This document shows positions 7,455-15,721 of a stretch of 64,000 nt of DNA, one piece after another; position 1 is the stretch's first letter, and every line of letters starts with the position of its first letter. The translations under genes and the position numbers were made by a program. Under the pieces are notes generated by a model. It made no database searches. It was not told where the DNA came from and saw only the letters and a program-made list of their open reading frames with translations. The DNA lies in assembly GCA_016219965.1 (NCBI GenBank), contig JACRJM010000003.1:256299-320298 (forward strand), written 5' to 3'. Source of the stretch: Candidatus Schekmanbacteria bacterium. GTDB lineage: Bacteria; Schekmanbacteria; GWA2-38-11; J061.

Positions 7455-7940
7455 CTATAGTGTTCCTTCTATTCCAATACTGATCATGGGCCTTAAGGTT
7501 AAACACCCCTTGGGTTTCTCCCACTGGTAAATCTCTATGGATTTTAAAAGCAGGTATTTTTTCTTTCCCCCTTCAAAATCTTCTTCTCTTGTCCCAATAA
7601 CTTCGCCAAAGACAGAGATTGGGGTACCTCCTGAATATTCAGAACCTGTATCAATGAGAAAGTAGCCGTTTCCTGGCAAATAAGTCTGCGGTTTTCCAGT
7701 TATGTCCAAAGGCTTTTCAGACACTATAAGCAGTTTATCAGAAGATGCCCCTCCGGCAAGACCACCGAGAAGTATTCTCTTCCCTGTAAATCTATCAACA
7801 TCCTTCATTACTGTAGAAAGGTTCTGTATCTGCATGATATTGCCTGCCGGTATTTTTGTGGCTGCACAGGAAAGTAGAATAACTGAAGATATAGAGATTA
7901 AAAAATATGGAATATAATTTTTTTTGCGCATGAGAGGCAT
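7455..7940 (-). CDS. Slp-like outer-membrane lipoprotein
   Basis: Predicted lipoprotein with a Lys/Arg-rich start, a hydrophobic stretch and lipobox LLSC about 20 residues in. The body resembles the Slp family: an early segment on residues such as RILLGGLAGG, a FGEVIGTREEDFEGGKK block and a final KSIEIYQWEKP motif. A paralogue is encoded at 21510-22088 (its IEEIYAWEEK matches IEIYQWEKP). The open frame extends upstream to 8066, but that part overlaps tldD and is not plausible. ATG at 7940 (after CAGGGG) or at 7931 are the likely starts. It follows tldD by 17 bp and is probably co-transcribed. Slp proteins are envelope lipoproteins induced by starvation or acid in E. coli; the role here is unknown. 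Confidence 0.75.
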   Translation of the reverse strand: MPLMRKKNYIPYFLISISSVILLSCAATKIPAGNIMQIQNLSTVMKDVDRFTGKRILLGGLAGGASSDKLLIVSEKPLDITGKPQTYLPGNGYFLIDTGSEYSGGTPISVFGEVIGTREEDFEGGKKKYLLLKSIEIYQWEKPKGCLTLRPMISIGIEGTL

Positions 7941-7957
7941 TGCCCCTGCAATCACTG

Positions 7958-9394
7958 CTATTGGTTTTTTGGCTGTGGTGAAGCTTCGCCGCCGACTACT
8001 ATGCTTTTTATCCTGAGAGTCGGCTGTGCGTCTGAAACAGGAACTCCCTGGCTGTCTTTGCCGCATGTTCCTATTCCAAAGCCAAGGTCATTTCCAACCA
8101 TATCTATTTCAAGGAGAACTTTCGGCCCGTTTCCGGCAAGCGTTGCACCTCTCACAGGTGTGGTGATTTTTCCGCCTGATATAAGATATCCTTCGCTTAC
8201 CTCGAATATGAAATCTCCGTTTACCGGGTTCACCTGTCCTCCCCCCATTTTTCTTACGAACAGCCCTGAGTCTGTTGAAGATAAAATTTCCTTTGGATCG
8301 TGAGTGCCGGACTTGATAAACGTGTTGCTCATGCGGGGAATTGGTTTGCACTTGTATGATTCTCTTCTGCCGTTTCCTGTTGAATGTACATTATCTTTCC
8401 ATGATGAGAGCCTGTCGTAGAGATAGTTCTTTAGAACTCCCTTTTCAATGAGGACATTATGCCCCGGCTTTGTCCCCTCGTCGTCTACCCTGTAAGTTCC
8501 TCTTTTACCGGGGAGTGTCGGGTCATCTGCAACTGTGACTAACGGTGATGCTATTAGCTCCCCTTTTTTATGCGAATAAACTGAAAGCCCCTCCTGTGCA
8601 TAATCAGCCTCGAATCCATGCCCCACTGCTTCGTGTATCATCGTGCCTCCCGCCTCGCTTGAAAGCACAACAGGCATTGTTCCTCCCGGAGCTTTGGGAG
8701 CTTTAAGTATGAGCATTGCCCTTTCATAGGCTTTCCCTACAACATCGCGAAGGCTGATAGAGCTAAACATCGCGAACCCTTCGCTTCCGCCCACCGGTTC
8801 ATAGCCTGTCTGGATAAGCTCGCCGTCAGATACGACAAGGTGAACGAGAAAAATCGAGTTGATCCTTTTATCTGTTGCTTCCCCGTCAAGAGAGTTTATT
8901 ATTGCCACGTCCTGAACTGAATCTGAAAATACGAGCCTGTAATGGCGCAGAGACTTGTCTCCCAGAGGCAGGAATGATTCAGCTTCTTTTAATTTTTCCA
9001 CCTTCGCATCAAGGGATGCCTTTATAAAATCAGGCATAAGGGATTTGGCATGTTCCTCTTTTTTGATTGCATAAAGCTCTGTAAGGTCCCTGCCATAGCG
9101 GTCGCTTGAGATAGCACTGGAAATCCCTGAAGCAAGTTCTATAAGATTTTTATTTTCAAATGAGTTGGTATGGGCAAAGAAGGTCTTGCCATCGTTTATA
9201 ACACGCAAGCCTATGCCGCGGTCAATCCCTCCGACTATTTCCTCGATTTTACCATCCTCAAGGACCACTGATGAGAATGACTTATTTTCAAAGAAAAGCT
9301 CTGAGAACTGCCCGCCCCCGGAAAGAGATAGTTTCAGGATTTCATCTATCTCTATATTCCCAAGGAGATCTTTAATGTCTTTTATTTCAGCCAT
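7958..9394 (-). CDS. tldD: Metalloprotease TldD (PmbA/TldD family)
   Basis: Cytoplasmic zinc-dependent protease subunit; with TldE/PmbA it matures peptides such as microcin precursors and degrades unfolded peptides. At 478 residues it has the family length. The zinc-binding HEAVGH motif lies at residues 254-259 (GGTMIHEAVGHGFEAD), and the C-terminal domain shows the expected VRGATLAGNGPKVL and GTCGKDSQGVPV segments. The ATG at 9394 lies within the last codons of the upstream DUF4911 gene (8-bp overlap), implying translational coupling. No tldE/pmbA partner is present in the window, although the two are often neighbours; it may be elsewhere in the genome. Confidence 0.93.
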   Translation of the reverse strand: MAEIKDIKDLLGNIEIDEILKLSLSGGGQFSELFFENKSFSSVVLEDGKIEEIVGGIDRGIGLRVINDGKTFFAHTNSFENKNLIELASGISSAISSDRYGRDLTELYAIKKEEHAKSLMPDFIKASLDAKVEKLKEAESFLPLGDKSLRHYRLVFSDSVQDVAIINSLDGEATDKRINSIFLVHLVVSDGELIQTGYEPVGGSEGFAMFSSISLRDVVGKAYERAMLILKAPKAPGGTMPVVLSSEAGGTMIHEAVGHGFEADYAQEGLSVYSHKKGELIASPLVTVADDPTLPGKRGTYRVDDEGTKPGHNVLIEKGVLKNYLYDRLSSWKDNVHSTGNGRRESYKCKPIPRMSNTFIKSGTHDPKEILSSTDSGLFVRKMGGGQVNPVNGDFIFEVSEGYLISGGKITTPVRGATLAGNGPKVLLEIDMVGNDLGFGIGTCGKDSQGVPVSDAQPTLRIKSIVVGGEASPQPKNQ

Positions 9395-9617
9395 GACTTA
9401 TCGCATTGTCAATGAATTCGATTTCCTCGCCAAGGGAGGTAATCACTTCGAAAAATTCCTTTTCAAAAAATGGAGACACCATGAATTCTACCAGTCCGCT
9501 CTTAGCATCGATAGTCCTCATTATTCCCATTCCCTCATGAGATTCTATTATCCAGCTGAACAAAACAATATTTTCTTTTTTGATTCTGGCTTTTACTATT
9601 AGTGTCTGAAGCTGCAA
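9387..9617 (-). CDS. Small DUF4911-like protein
   Basis: 76-residue soluble protein with no signal peptide or membrane segment. It starts with a beta-strand-like stretch, has an ESHEGMGIMRTID motif in the middle and an acidic C-terminus, which I recognise as DUF4911, a family of unknown function. The only usable start is TTG at 9617, ten bases after the stop of the polyprenyl synthase gene; there is no in-frame ATG until about residue 30. Its end overlaps tldD by 8 bp, so prenyl synthase, DUF4911, tldD and the lipoprotein form a probable four-gene operon. Confidence 0.65.
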   Translation of the reverse strand: MQLQTLIVKARIKKENIVLFSWIIESHEGMGIMRTIDAKSGLVEFMVSPFFEKEFFEVITSLGEEIEFIDNAISHG

Positions 9618-9626
9618 GTCGGCTGT

Positions 9627-10595
9627 CTAGTTATCTCTGTTTACAATGAACTGAGAAAGATTACTAAGGGCATTTTTTTCCGGACTGTCAGGCAGGGATT
9701 TAAGGTTTTCCCTTCCCATGGCAGCATATTTGCCTGCCGTCGCGATGGTGTGTTCTATGGAGTCATGCTTTGATACAAGTCCCATGATGAAACCGACCTC
9801 ATCCTGATCAAGCTCATGTTTCCGGAGTATATCTTCTATCTTGCCGCGGGCTCCGTTCTTTTCAGCTTCAAGGACATGGAGAAGCGGCATGGTGATCTTC
9901 CCTTCCCGTATGTCGTTGCAGATCGGTTTGCCGAGTTTCTTCCTGTCGGCAATGAAATCAAGTGTGTCGTCTATAAGCTGGAATGCAATTCCTATATTCT
10001 TTCCGTAAGAGTGCATTGCCTTTATCTGTTCCTCGGAAGCGCCCCCTATTATGGCACCTACTTCACAGCAGGATGCGATTAGCTCTGCGGTTTTCTTGGT
10101 GACAATGTCTATGTAGCTCTCATTGCTCAGGTTGATGTCATACCTGCTCATCAACTGCTGGACTTCTCCTTCTGCCATCTTCATGGAAGCATTGGCAAGG
10201 GATGCCATAATGCGGTTGTCATTTTCGTTTACCATTATGGAAAAAGATTTTGAAAACAGATAATCCCCGACAAGTATGCTTGCCTCATTTCCCCATCTGC
10301 AGTTTGCTGACGGCGACCCCCGCCTCATGTCGGCTCCGTCTATCACATCATCATGAAGAAGTGTCGCGATGTGAATGAATTCAACTGCACATGCAAGATT
10401 TATGCTTTTTTCACCTGTATATCCGAAAGCCCTGGAAGTGAGCAATACAAGGGCAGGTCTCAATCTTTTCCCGCCGTTCTTGGCAATATACGAACCTATA
10501 CTGGTAACGAGTGCTGCATCGCTTACAAGATTGTTAATTGCGGCATTTTCAACATGTTCAAGTTCTTTTTGAATTGGCTCAAACAAATCAAGCAT
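9627..10595 (-). CDS. Long-chain polyprenyl diphosphate synthase
   Basis: Trans-isoprenyl diphosphate synthase that adds IPP units to make the C30-C50 tail of quinones. The first Asp-rich motif is DDVID at residues 82-86 (DDVIDGADMRRG), the second DDTLD at 209-213, with the GGKRLRP binding motif at 41-47. The two-residue spacing inside the first motif (DDxxD) and small residues before it are typical of medium/long-chain enzymes (IspB/HepT), unlike the IspA-type gene at 15722. Chain length cannot be read directly. First gene of the operon leading to tldD. The 10596-10709 gap upstream holds an AAGCTTAAGCTT palindrome but no clear promoter. Confidence 0.92.
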   Translation of the reverse strand: MLDLFEPIQKELEHVENAAINNLVSDAALVTSIGSYIAKNGGKRLRPALVLLTSRAFGYTGEKSINLACAVEFIHIATLLHDDVIDGADMRRGSPSANCRWGNEASILVGDYLFSKSFSIMVNENDNRIMASLANASMKMAEGEVQQLMSRYDINLSNESYIDIVTKKTAELIASCCEVGAIIGGASEEQIKAMHSYGKNIGIAFQLIDDTLDFIADRKKLGKPICNDIREGKITMPLLHVLEAEKNGARGKIEDILRKHELDQDEVGFIMGLVSKHDSIEHTIATAGKYAAMGRENLKSLPDSPEKNALSNLSQFIVNRDN

Positions 10596-10709
10596 CTTTT
10601 AGTTCCTATTTTCAACATCCTGTTTCAGTTAGTTATCTTCTAATCATCATCGGGCACTTAGCCAAGCTTAAGCTTAGAAGGAGGAATCTATTTAAAAGAT
10701 ACACCTCTG

Positions 10710-11684
10710 TCAAGGGAATTTATCCCCGACCTTTCTTCTCCAGTAATTAAGTATATCGAGCAGGGTTTGCTTCAAAGGGATTTCCGGTTTCCATCCGGTG
10801 GCTTTGCAGAACTTTGAGTTATCTCCGCAAAGCACAGGAAGGTCTGACGGTCTTAGCCTTTGTGGGTCTGTCTTTATGGAAACTTTGATGTCTGTATAAG
10901 AAAGAAGGATTTCAAGTATCTCTCTTATACTGTAATCAGCACCTGTGCAGATGTTATACACCTCGCCCGGCTCGCACTTTTCAAGGGCTACCCAGTAGGC
11001 ACGCACCATATCCCTTACATCAGTAAAGTCCCTGCGTGCATCAAGATTTCCGGTATATATCACAGGAGGGTTTTTACCTCTCTCTATTTCTGCGATCTGT
11101 TTTGCAAAATTGGATGATACGAAGACATCGCCCCGCCTTGGCCCGGTGTGGTTAAAAGCCCGTGTCCTTACTACATTAATCCCGTAGCTCTTAAAATACT
11201 GGTAGCTTAGCATATCCTGCCCGACCTTGCTTACTGCATAGGGGCTTAAAGGTCTTAGAGGATTTTCTTCTTTCACGGGGATTTCGCCTGCGTTTACAAT
11301 ACCATATTCCTCACTCGAACATGCTGTGAGAATAAATGGATTTATTCCAAGAGTCTTTACAGATTCTAAGATGTTGAGGTTGCCAATAATGTTTGTTGAT
11401 AAAGTCTCCTCAGGCATATTCCATGAGGTAGGGACAAAACTTTGCGCTGCAAGATGGAATATCCTGTCCGGTTTGATAGAGCCTATGGCATTTGTGACTG
11501 AGTAAGAATCTCTGATATCGCATTCTACAAGATGGATTTCCGACGCAGTATGATGTTCGATGTTTTCCATCCTGCTGCGCCATCTGTAGAAGCCGTAAAG
11601 CTCTGAATCTTTTTTATTGGCAAGGATGAAATCTGCAAGATGGCTTCCGGCAAAACCGGTTATTCCTGTAATTAATATTTTCAT
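10710..11684 (-). CDS. NAD(P)-dependent sugar-nucleotide dehydratase/reductase, GDP-mannose 4,6-dehydratase/RMD-like
   Basis: Short-chain dehydrogenase-type enzyme acting on a nucleotide sugar, probably GDP-mannose or GDP-4-keto-6-deoxymannose, in cell-surface glycan synthesis. The Rossmann motif TGITGFAGSHL is at residues 6-16, the catalytic YAVSK motif is in the middle, and RAFNHTGPRR, RRDFTDVRDMV and RLRPSDLP are family blocks. It has features of both the dehydratase and the GDP-6-deoxymannose reductase, so the exact reaction is open. The frame extends to a TTG at 11705, but the ATG at 11684 starts exactly at the Rossmann fold with AGGG nearby. A palindromic repeat and the RmlC-like gene lie upstream on the same strand. 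Confidence 0.82.
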   Translation of the reverse strand: MKILITGITGFAGSHLADFILANKKDSELYGFYRWRSRMENIEHHTASEIHLVECDIRDSYSVTNAIGSIKPDRIFHLAAQSFVPTSWNMPEETLSTNIIGNLNILESVKTLGINPFILTACSSEEYGIVNAGEIPVKEENPLRPLSPYAVSKVGQDMLSYQYFKSYGINVVRTRAFNHTGPRRGDVFVSSNFAKQIAEIERGKNPPVIYTGNLDARRDFTDVRDMVRAYWVALEKCEPGEVYNICTGADYSIREILEILLSYTDIKVSIKTDPQRLRPSDLPVLCGDNSKFCKATGWKPEIPLKQTLLDILNYWRRKVGDKFP

Positions 11685-11714
11685 CTTAACCCTTTTGTAC
11701 ATCAATAATATTGA

Positions 11715-11798
11715 AAAGGCTTGGCAGTCCCTGCAGAAGGCACCTGCTGTTTAGTGTCATCTTGTAACATTAAACAGAGCAGGACTGGCAAGCCTTTA
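11715..11798 (-). repeat. Palindromic repeat family 2, copy 1 (84 bp)
   Basis: Outer arms AAAGGCTTGGCAGTCCC at 11715 and GGACTGGCAAGCCTTT ending at 11798 pair almost fully. Inside, CTGTTTAGTG pairs with CATTAAACAG around an 11-base loop. On the minus strand it shares CTTGCCAGTCC, ACAGCAGGTGCCT and the closing arm with the element at 49415. It starts 25 bp after the stop of the RmlC-like gene, in the same relative orientation as the second copy after glnA. Confidence 0.8.
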
Positions 11799-11823
11799 AA
11801 ACACTCTTTGCACGCATCGTGTT

Positions 11824-12279
11824 TTACCTGTTCTTCAGGCTCCAGTCATACGGAATGTCAGGCGATGAAATATCAATTCTGTGTTCATCAGGTGATGTGT
11901 AGTTATAAAGCTCTGTAGGGCAGTTCACCACCAGGGCTTCCGATTCGCTTATGCATTTAAATCCATGAATTACCATTGCAGGTATCTGAAGGAGAATTGG
12001 ATTATGCTCCCCCATGAAAAACTCGTTTATCTCCCCCTTTGTTGGTGAACCTTCCCTGCTGTCGTAAAGAACTACCTTCATCATCCCTCTGACCACAACA
12101 AAATTATCAATCTGTTTCTTGTGGTAATGCCATCCTTTCACTACTCCGGGATAGGCTGTTGTAAGGTAAGACTGACCGAATTTGATAAACATCTCATCAT
12201 CGTTCCGTATCATTTCCATTAGCCTGCCGCGCTCATCAGGGATAACACGAAGTTTCTTTGTCTTTACATCAGCTATCAT
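11824..12279 (-). CDS. dTDP-4-dehydrorhamnose 3,5-epimerase-like cupin (RmlC family)
   Basis: 151-residue cupin of the RmlC/sugar 3,5-epimerase family. The start has the usual RGRLMEM segment (about residues 18-24). GWHYHKKQIDNF contains the His expected at the active site (here GWHYH rather than the classical GLHYQ). LQIPAMVIHGFKC corresponds to the cupin second motif. The substitutions mean it may be a sugar-nucleotide isomerase or epimerase other than true RmlC. Together with the dehydratase-like gene 140 bp downstream it suggests a deoxysugar pathway for surface polysaccharide; no rmlA, rmlB or rmlD is seen in the window. ATG at 12279 with GGAGG about six bases upstream. Confidence 0.8.
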   Translation of the reverse strand: MIADVKTKKLRVIPDERGRLMEMIRNDDEMFIKFGQSYLTTAYPGVVKGWHYHKKQIDNFVVVRGMMKVVLYDSREGSPTKGEINEFFMGEHNPILLQIPAMVIHGFKCISESEALVVNCPTELYNYTSPDEHRIDISSPDIPYDWSLKNR

Positions 12280-12326
12280 CTTATTTCCTCCAGCATTTCA
12301 AATGCGATTTGTTTGTATTATACTTT

Positions 12327-12363
12327 GTCATCTATCAGTTCGCAAATACTCATATAGAAAAAA
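12327..12363 (-). repeat. Hairpin repeat family 1, truncated copy
   Basis: GTCATCTATCAGTTCG followed by CAAATACTCATATAGAAAA matches the complement of the right half of the copy at 7328 (GTCATCTGCCAGCTCG, CAAATGCTCACATACAGAAAA), and stops at the hairpin loop. A decayed half-element between the RmlC-like gene and the cytochrome gene. Confidence 0.65.
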
Positions 12364-12366
12364 TTA

Positions 12367-13683
12367 TTAGTGCATCACCTTCGGGACAAACTCTTCAAAT
12401 ATGAATTTCGGGTCCTTGTCGGTTGTGTGGCAGACGACACAGACGTTTTCAGTTATTTCTGCTTCAGAGCTTTTGCTTTGAGGATGGTTATCTGTGACTT
12501 TGTGGCAAGCAGTGCAGCCTACGTTAATCATCTCCGGGGTTTTTGTGAAATTGATATAACCTCCTTTTCTTCCGTAGCCTATAGTGTGACAATAGAGGCA
12601 TTCAGGGTCAAAATCGCGTCCATCTTTTATGAGAGTTTGAAAGGCTTCTGCATGTTTTGTGTTTGACCACTGATCATATTGTTCGCTGTGGCACTCTGCG
12701 CATTTTTCATTGGGCATATAAATATTTCCCATCCCTGCCCTGTACGCCTCATACTCCGGTATCGTTTCCCCCTCTGAGGAAGTTTTTTTGACTTCATCAA
12801 GATATTGGAGAAAAAGCTTTTCTACTTTTTTATCCGCAGGGAGAACTTTTGAAAGGGGAATGAATTCATCGTCTATTTTTTCAATCCTGTTTTTATCATC
12901 GAGACTGATTTTGAGCTTGCCAAGATATTCCCCGTCTTTTCTGGCATTAAAAATCGGCACTGACTTATGAACCGTTTTATGAGGATAATCTTTGTCCCAG
13001 TGTCCTTCTATTATAAGAGAAACTTGCGGATATTTTTCAATTAAGATTTTGTCTGTAGCCAAGTCCGCGTGCGAGACAATTATGATAATATCAGTTTTTG
13101 ATTTTAAATAATCGAGATAAGCTTTTATGCGGCTTGTTTGCGAGCTAACTGTGACAGATTCAATATTTCTATCTGTCCCATCTGTCAATGAAAGGACTCC
13201 AATCTTTACTCCATCAATATCTTTTATTGTGTAGGGAGAGAAAAGGAGTGAAGTGCTTTCATGTGAGAAGAGCGATGCTGATATAAAAGGAAGTAAGTTC
13301 TGCCCGGTTTCATCCATAAGATACTTAAGCCCCAAGTTAAAATCCATCTCTCCGGGAGCAATGGCATCGTAGTGCATTACGGAATAGGCTTTAAGGATAT
13401 ACTGGAGTTTCCTTTTCTCAAAATCTGATTTACCGGCCGGAAATATATCTCCCCCGTCAAGGAGAAGTAAATCTTTGCTCTGGTTTCTCAAAGTTTCTAT
13501 CATGTAAGCCCTCTGCGATATCCCGCCAAATGGATTTCCCGGACATCCGCAGGCAAGAAAAACATTGCGCGTGCTTCCCGTAAATAGGATTGTGAAGTCT
13601 TTTGCGTCTATGACAAAGGGGAACAGAAACAGAATTATAATAATTAATGCCGGGCTTTTTTTCATATTTTTATAATAATTCAT
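12367..13683 (-). CDS. Exported UshA-like protein fused to a tetraheme cytochrome c domain
   Basis: Periplasmic protein of 438 residues. A signal peptide spans about residues 7-27. The N-terminal half has the fold pattern of the 5'-nucleotidase/metallophosphatase family (ILFTGSTRN, LLLDGGDIF, GEMDFN, VSHADL, IIEGHWD). Key metal ligands look changed: no D-x-H in the first block, GEMD where GNHE/D is usual, GHWD where GHxH is usual, and an early ACGC pair. The C-terminal 115 residues hold four c-type heme sites: CAECH 328-332, CLYCH 362-366, CTACH 390-394, CVVCH 415-419. It is therefore more likely an electron-transfer protein than a nucleotidase. Start at 13683 or the ATG at 13665; neither has a clear ribosome site. 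Confidence 0.85.
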   Translation of the reverse strand: MNYYKNMKKSPALIIIILFLFPFVIDAKDFTILFTGSTRNVFLACGCPGNPFGGISQRAYMIETLRNQSKDLLLLDGGDIFPAGKSDFEKRKLQYILKAYSVMHYDAIAPGEMDFNLGLKYLMDETGQNLLPFISASLFSHESTSLLFSPYTIKDIDGVKIGVLSLTDGTDRNIESVTVSSQTSRIKAYLDYLKSKTDIIIIVSHADLATDKILIEKYPQVSLIIEGHWDKDYPHKTVHKSVPIFNARKDGEYLGKLKISLDDKNRIEKIDDEFIPLSKVLPADKKVEKLFLQYLDEVKKTSSEGETIPEYEAYRAGMGNIYMPNEKCAECHSEQYDQWSNTKHAEAFQTLIKDGRDFDPECLYCHTIGYGRKGGYINFTKTPEMINVGCTACHKVTDNHPQSKSSEAEITENVCVVCHTTDKDPKFIFEEFVPKVMH

Positions 13684-13839
13684 TTAAAAAATAAAAACTA
13701 CTAAACAGGTTACCTGATTTAGCAAATTTTAAAACCATATTCTTCAGGGCTAAAGCTTTTGAACAGGCAGACATTGAAAAAAATGAATTTATTGAGCATA
13801 CTTTAATTAAGAAGGATTTAAGCAATTGAGGTGAAAAAT

Positions 13840-14016
13840 ATGTTTACCTTGCATCCTGAATTTATGACAAAAGAGGGGAACAAAAAGTTTGTTGTCCTCC
13901 CTTATGAAGAATTTACCGCCCTACAGGAATTGATAAGAAAATATGAGGCTGAGAGTGAGTTTACTGTTCAGCCTTCGTTGATATTTGACAATGTAGAACG
14001 GGATCTTGGCCTTTAA
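13840..14016 (+). CDS. Phd/YefM-like antitoxin without a toxin gene
   Basis: A 58-residue protein. The pattern HPEFMTKEGNKKF followed by VVLPYEEFTALQELI and a C-terminal SLIFDNVERDLGL is typical of short Phd/YefM-type antitoxins, which normally bind their toxin through the C-terminal tail and repress their own promoter. The ATG at 13840 has a GAGGTG site six bases upstream; a GTG at 13831 in frame lies inside that site. The usual RelE/HigB-like toxin gene should follow directly, but only 97 bp without an open frame separate it from xseA. It is thus an orphan or relic. Confidence 0.55.
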   Translation: MFTLHPEFMTKEGNKKFVVLPYEEFTALQELIRKYEAESEFTVQPSLIFDNVERDLGL

Positions 14017-14113
14017 ATGAGTAATTGAGTCCAACCTGTATAGAAATGACGGAGAAAAATTGCATTTTTAGCTTGATAAAAATGCTTTTTAGCGGTTACT
14101 TGTTGCTGATAAA

Positions 14114-15466
14114 ATGCAAAATGTATCCGTTTATACTGTCTCCGATATTACAAGGCTCATCAAGGGTAAGCTTGAAAGAGAATTTCCTGAACTCTGGATA
14201 GAGGGGGAAATATCCAATCTCAGCAAGCCTGTCTCAGGCCACATCTATTTTACCTTAAAAGATGATAAAGCCCAGTTGCAGGTTGCCATGTTCCGTCCAA
14301 AACCTTCTTTCATTAAGTTCAACCTTGAAGACGGGATGAAAGTCCTTGTAAACGGAAGGATCACAGTCTATGAGGCAAGGGGAAATTACCAGCTCATAGC
14401 AAACCAGATTGAACCCCGCGGCATAGGCGCCCTCCAGCTTGCCTTTGAGAAACTCAAAAAAAAACTTGCAGCCGAAGGACTTTTCTCAGAAGAACATAAA
14501 AAAGAGCTCCCATCATTCCCTGAGACAATCGGCGTGATAACATCTTCTACAGGTGCTGCAATAAGGGATATTTTGAACATCCTCAAAAGACGTGCTCCGC
14601 GGATCCGCGTAATAATATATCCTGTGCGGGTGCAAGGGGAGGAATCAGCCGGCGAGATAGAGGCAGGGCTTAAAACTTTAAACACTATCGATGAGATAGA
14701 TGTCATAATCCTTGCCAGAGGCGGAGGTTCCCTCGAAGACCTCTGGTCATTTAATGAAGAGATTGTCGCAAGGGCAATCTTTGCATCCGAAAAACCGGTC
14801 ATCTCAGCAGTCGGACATGAAATAGACTACACTATCTCAGATTTTGTAGCTGATCTTCGCGCTCCCACGCCATCTGCGGCGGCAGAGCTTGTGATCCCGT
14901 CAAAGGATGAGCTTAAAAACAGACTTATTTCAAACTGCAAACACATTGTAAACGCGATGCGTTCATGTATCTCACAGCAAAAGCAGGAGCTTGAAAGCGC
15001 TTCTTCAAAGTTAGCACATCTTTCTCCTCAAAACAAAATTGAGTCCCTTCAGCAGCTTGTTGATGACATGCTTCACAGGATAGAGGTAAGAGCAAGGGAA
15101 ATGATTTCAAAGGGAAGGTTAAGGACAAATCATAATTATATTGAAATCCTGCGCCATGATCCCAAACATCTCCTTTCAGAGAAAAAAGGAGAACTTTCAT
15201 CCCTGCTTCTTAAAATGAGAAGGATAATTGAGATAAAACTCTTTAGAATAAACACATCTCTTAAGGAGAAGGAAGGGGTGCTCGGCATATTGTCCCCTTA
15301 TTCACAGATTGAGAGGGGTTACATGATAGCAAGGAAAATGCCCGGAATGTCACTTGTTAAAAGCATAACAGATGTAACAGCGGGTGAACGGCTAAGCCTC
15401 CTTGCCAGGGGAGGAGAGATAAACTGCACTATTAATGAAATAACAGAAAAAATATGGAGTAAATAA
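14114..15466 (+). CDS. xseA: Exodeoxyribonuclease VII large subunit
   Basis: Large, catalytic subunit of exonuclease VII, which degrades single-stranded DNA from both ends in DNA repair. The N-terminal OB-fold (about residues 3-100) contains WIEGEISNLSKPVSGHIYFTLKD. The central nuclease domain has GVITSSTGAAIRDI, the ILARGGGSLEDLWSFN block and the SAVGHEIDYTISDFVAD block, followed by the coiled-coil region and a C-terminal GYMIAR segment. At 450 residues it is full length. The start ATG at 14114 has only a weak ribosome site. First gene of a tight run xseA-xseB-ispA-dxs-DUF362; xseB starts two bases after its stop. Confidence 0.96.
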   Translation: MQNVSVYTVSDITRLIKGKLEREFPELWIEGEISNLSKPVSGHIYFTLKDDKAQLQVAMFRPKPSFIKFNLEDGMKVLVNGRITVYEARGNYQLIANQIEPRGIGALQLAFEKLKKKLAAEGLFSEEHKKELPSFPETIGVITSSTGAAIRDILNILKRRAPRIRVIIYPVRVQGEESAGEIEAGLKTLNTIDEIDVIILARGGGSLEDLWSFNEEIVARAIFASEKPVISAVGHEIDYTISDFVADLRAPTPSAAAELVIPSKDELKNRLISNCKHIVNAMRSCISQQKQELESASSKLAHLSPQNKIESLQQLVDDMLHRIEVRAREMISKGRLRTNHNYIEILRHDPKHLLSEKKGELSSLLLKMRRIIEIKLFRINTSLKEKEGVLGILSPYSQIERGYMIARKMPGMSLVKSITDVTAGERLSLLARGGEINCTINEITEKIWSK

Positions 15467-15467
15467 A

Positions 15468-15716
15468 ATGAAAAAAAACAGCTTTGAAGAATCATTCAGT
15501 AAACTTGAAGAAATAGTAAAAAAGCTTGAAGAAGGAAACATCTCTCTTGAAGAATCTGTCGCACTCTTCCAGGAAGGGATAAAACTTAACAAGATTTGCA
15601 ATGCCAAGCTTGAGGAAGCAGAGAAAAAAATAGAAATCCTGCTAAAAGATGCTGATGGGAATATCACCTATGCGCCTTTTGAGGTTAAGGAAGATGATAA
15701 AGAAGAAGACGAATAA
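15468..15716 (+). CDS. xseB: Exodeoxyribonuclease VII small subunit
   Basis: 82-residue helical small subunit that binds the coiled-coil stalk of XseA. The family signature is clear: SFEESFSKLEEIVKKLE, GNISLEESVALFQEGIKL and CNAKLEEAEKKIEIL in order. The C-terminus is acidic and longer than the core. The ATG at 15468 follows the xseA stop by one base, so expression is translationally coupled, and ispA starts five bases after its stop. Confidence 0.95.
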   Translation: MKKNSFEESFSKLEEIVKKLEEGNISLEESVALFQEGIKLNKICNAKLEEAEKKIEILLKDADGNITYAPFEVKEDDKEEDE

Positions 15717-15721
15717 ATAAA

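Noticed and set aside
7941-8066. Upstream extension of the first Slp-like lipoprotein frame
   Set aside because: It would overlap the 3' end of tldD and puts about 45 charged residues before the signal peptide.
13695-13829. Start-less open frame ending 10 bp before the antitoxin-like gene
   Set aside because: The composition looks slightly coding, but there is no ATG, GTG or TTG start and no recognisable motif, so a pseudogene cannot be supported.
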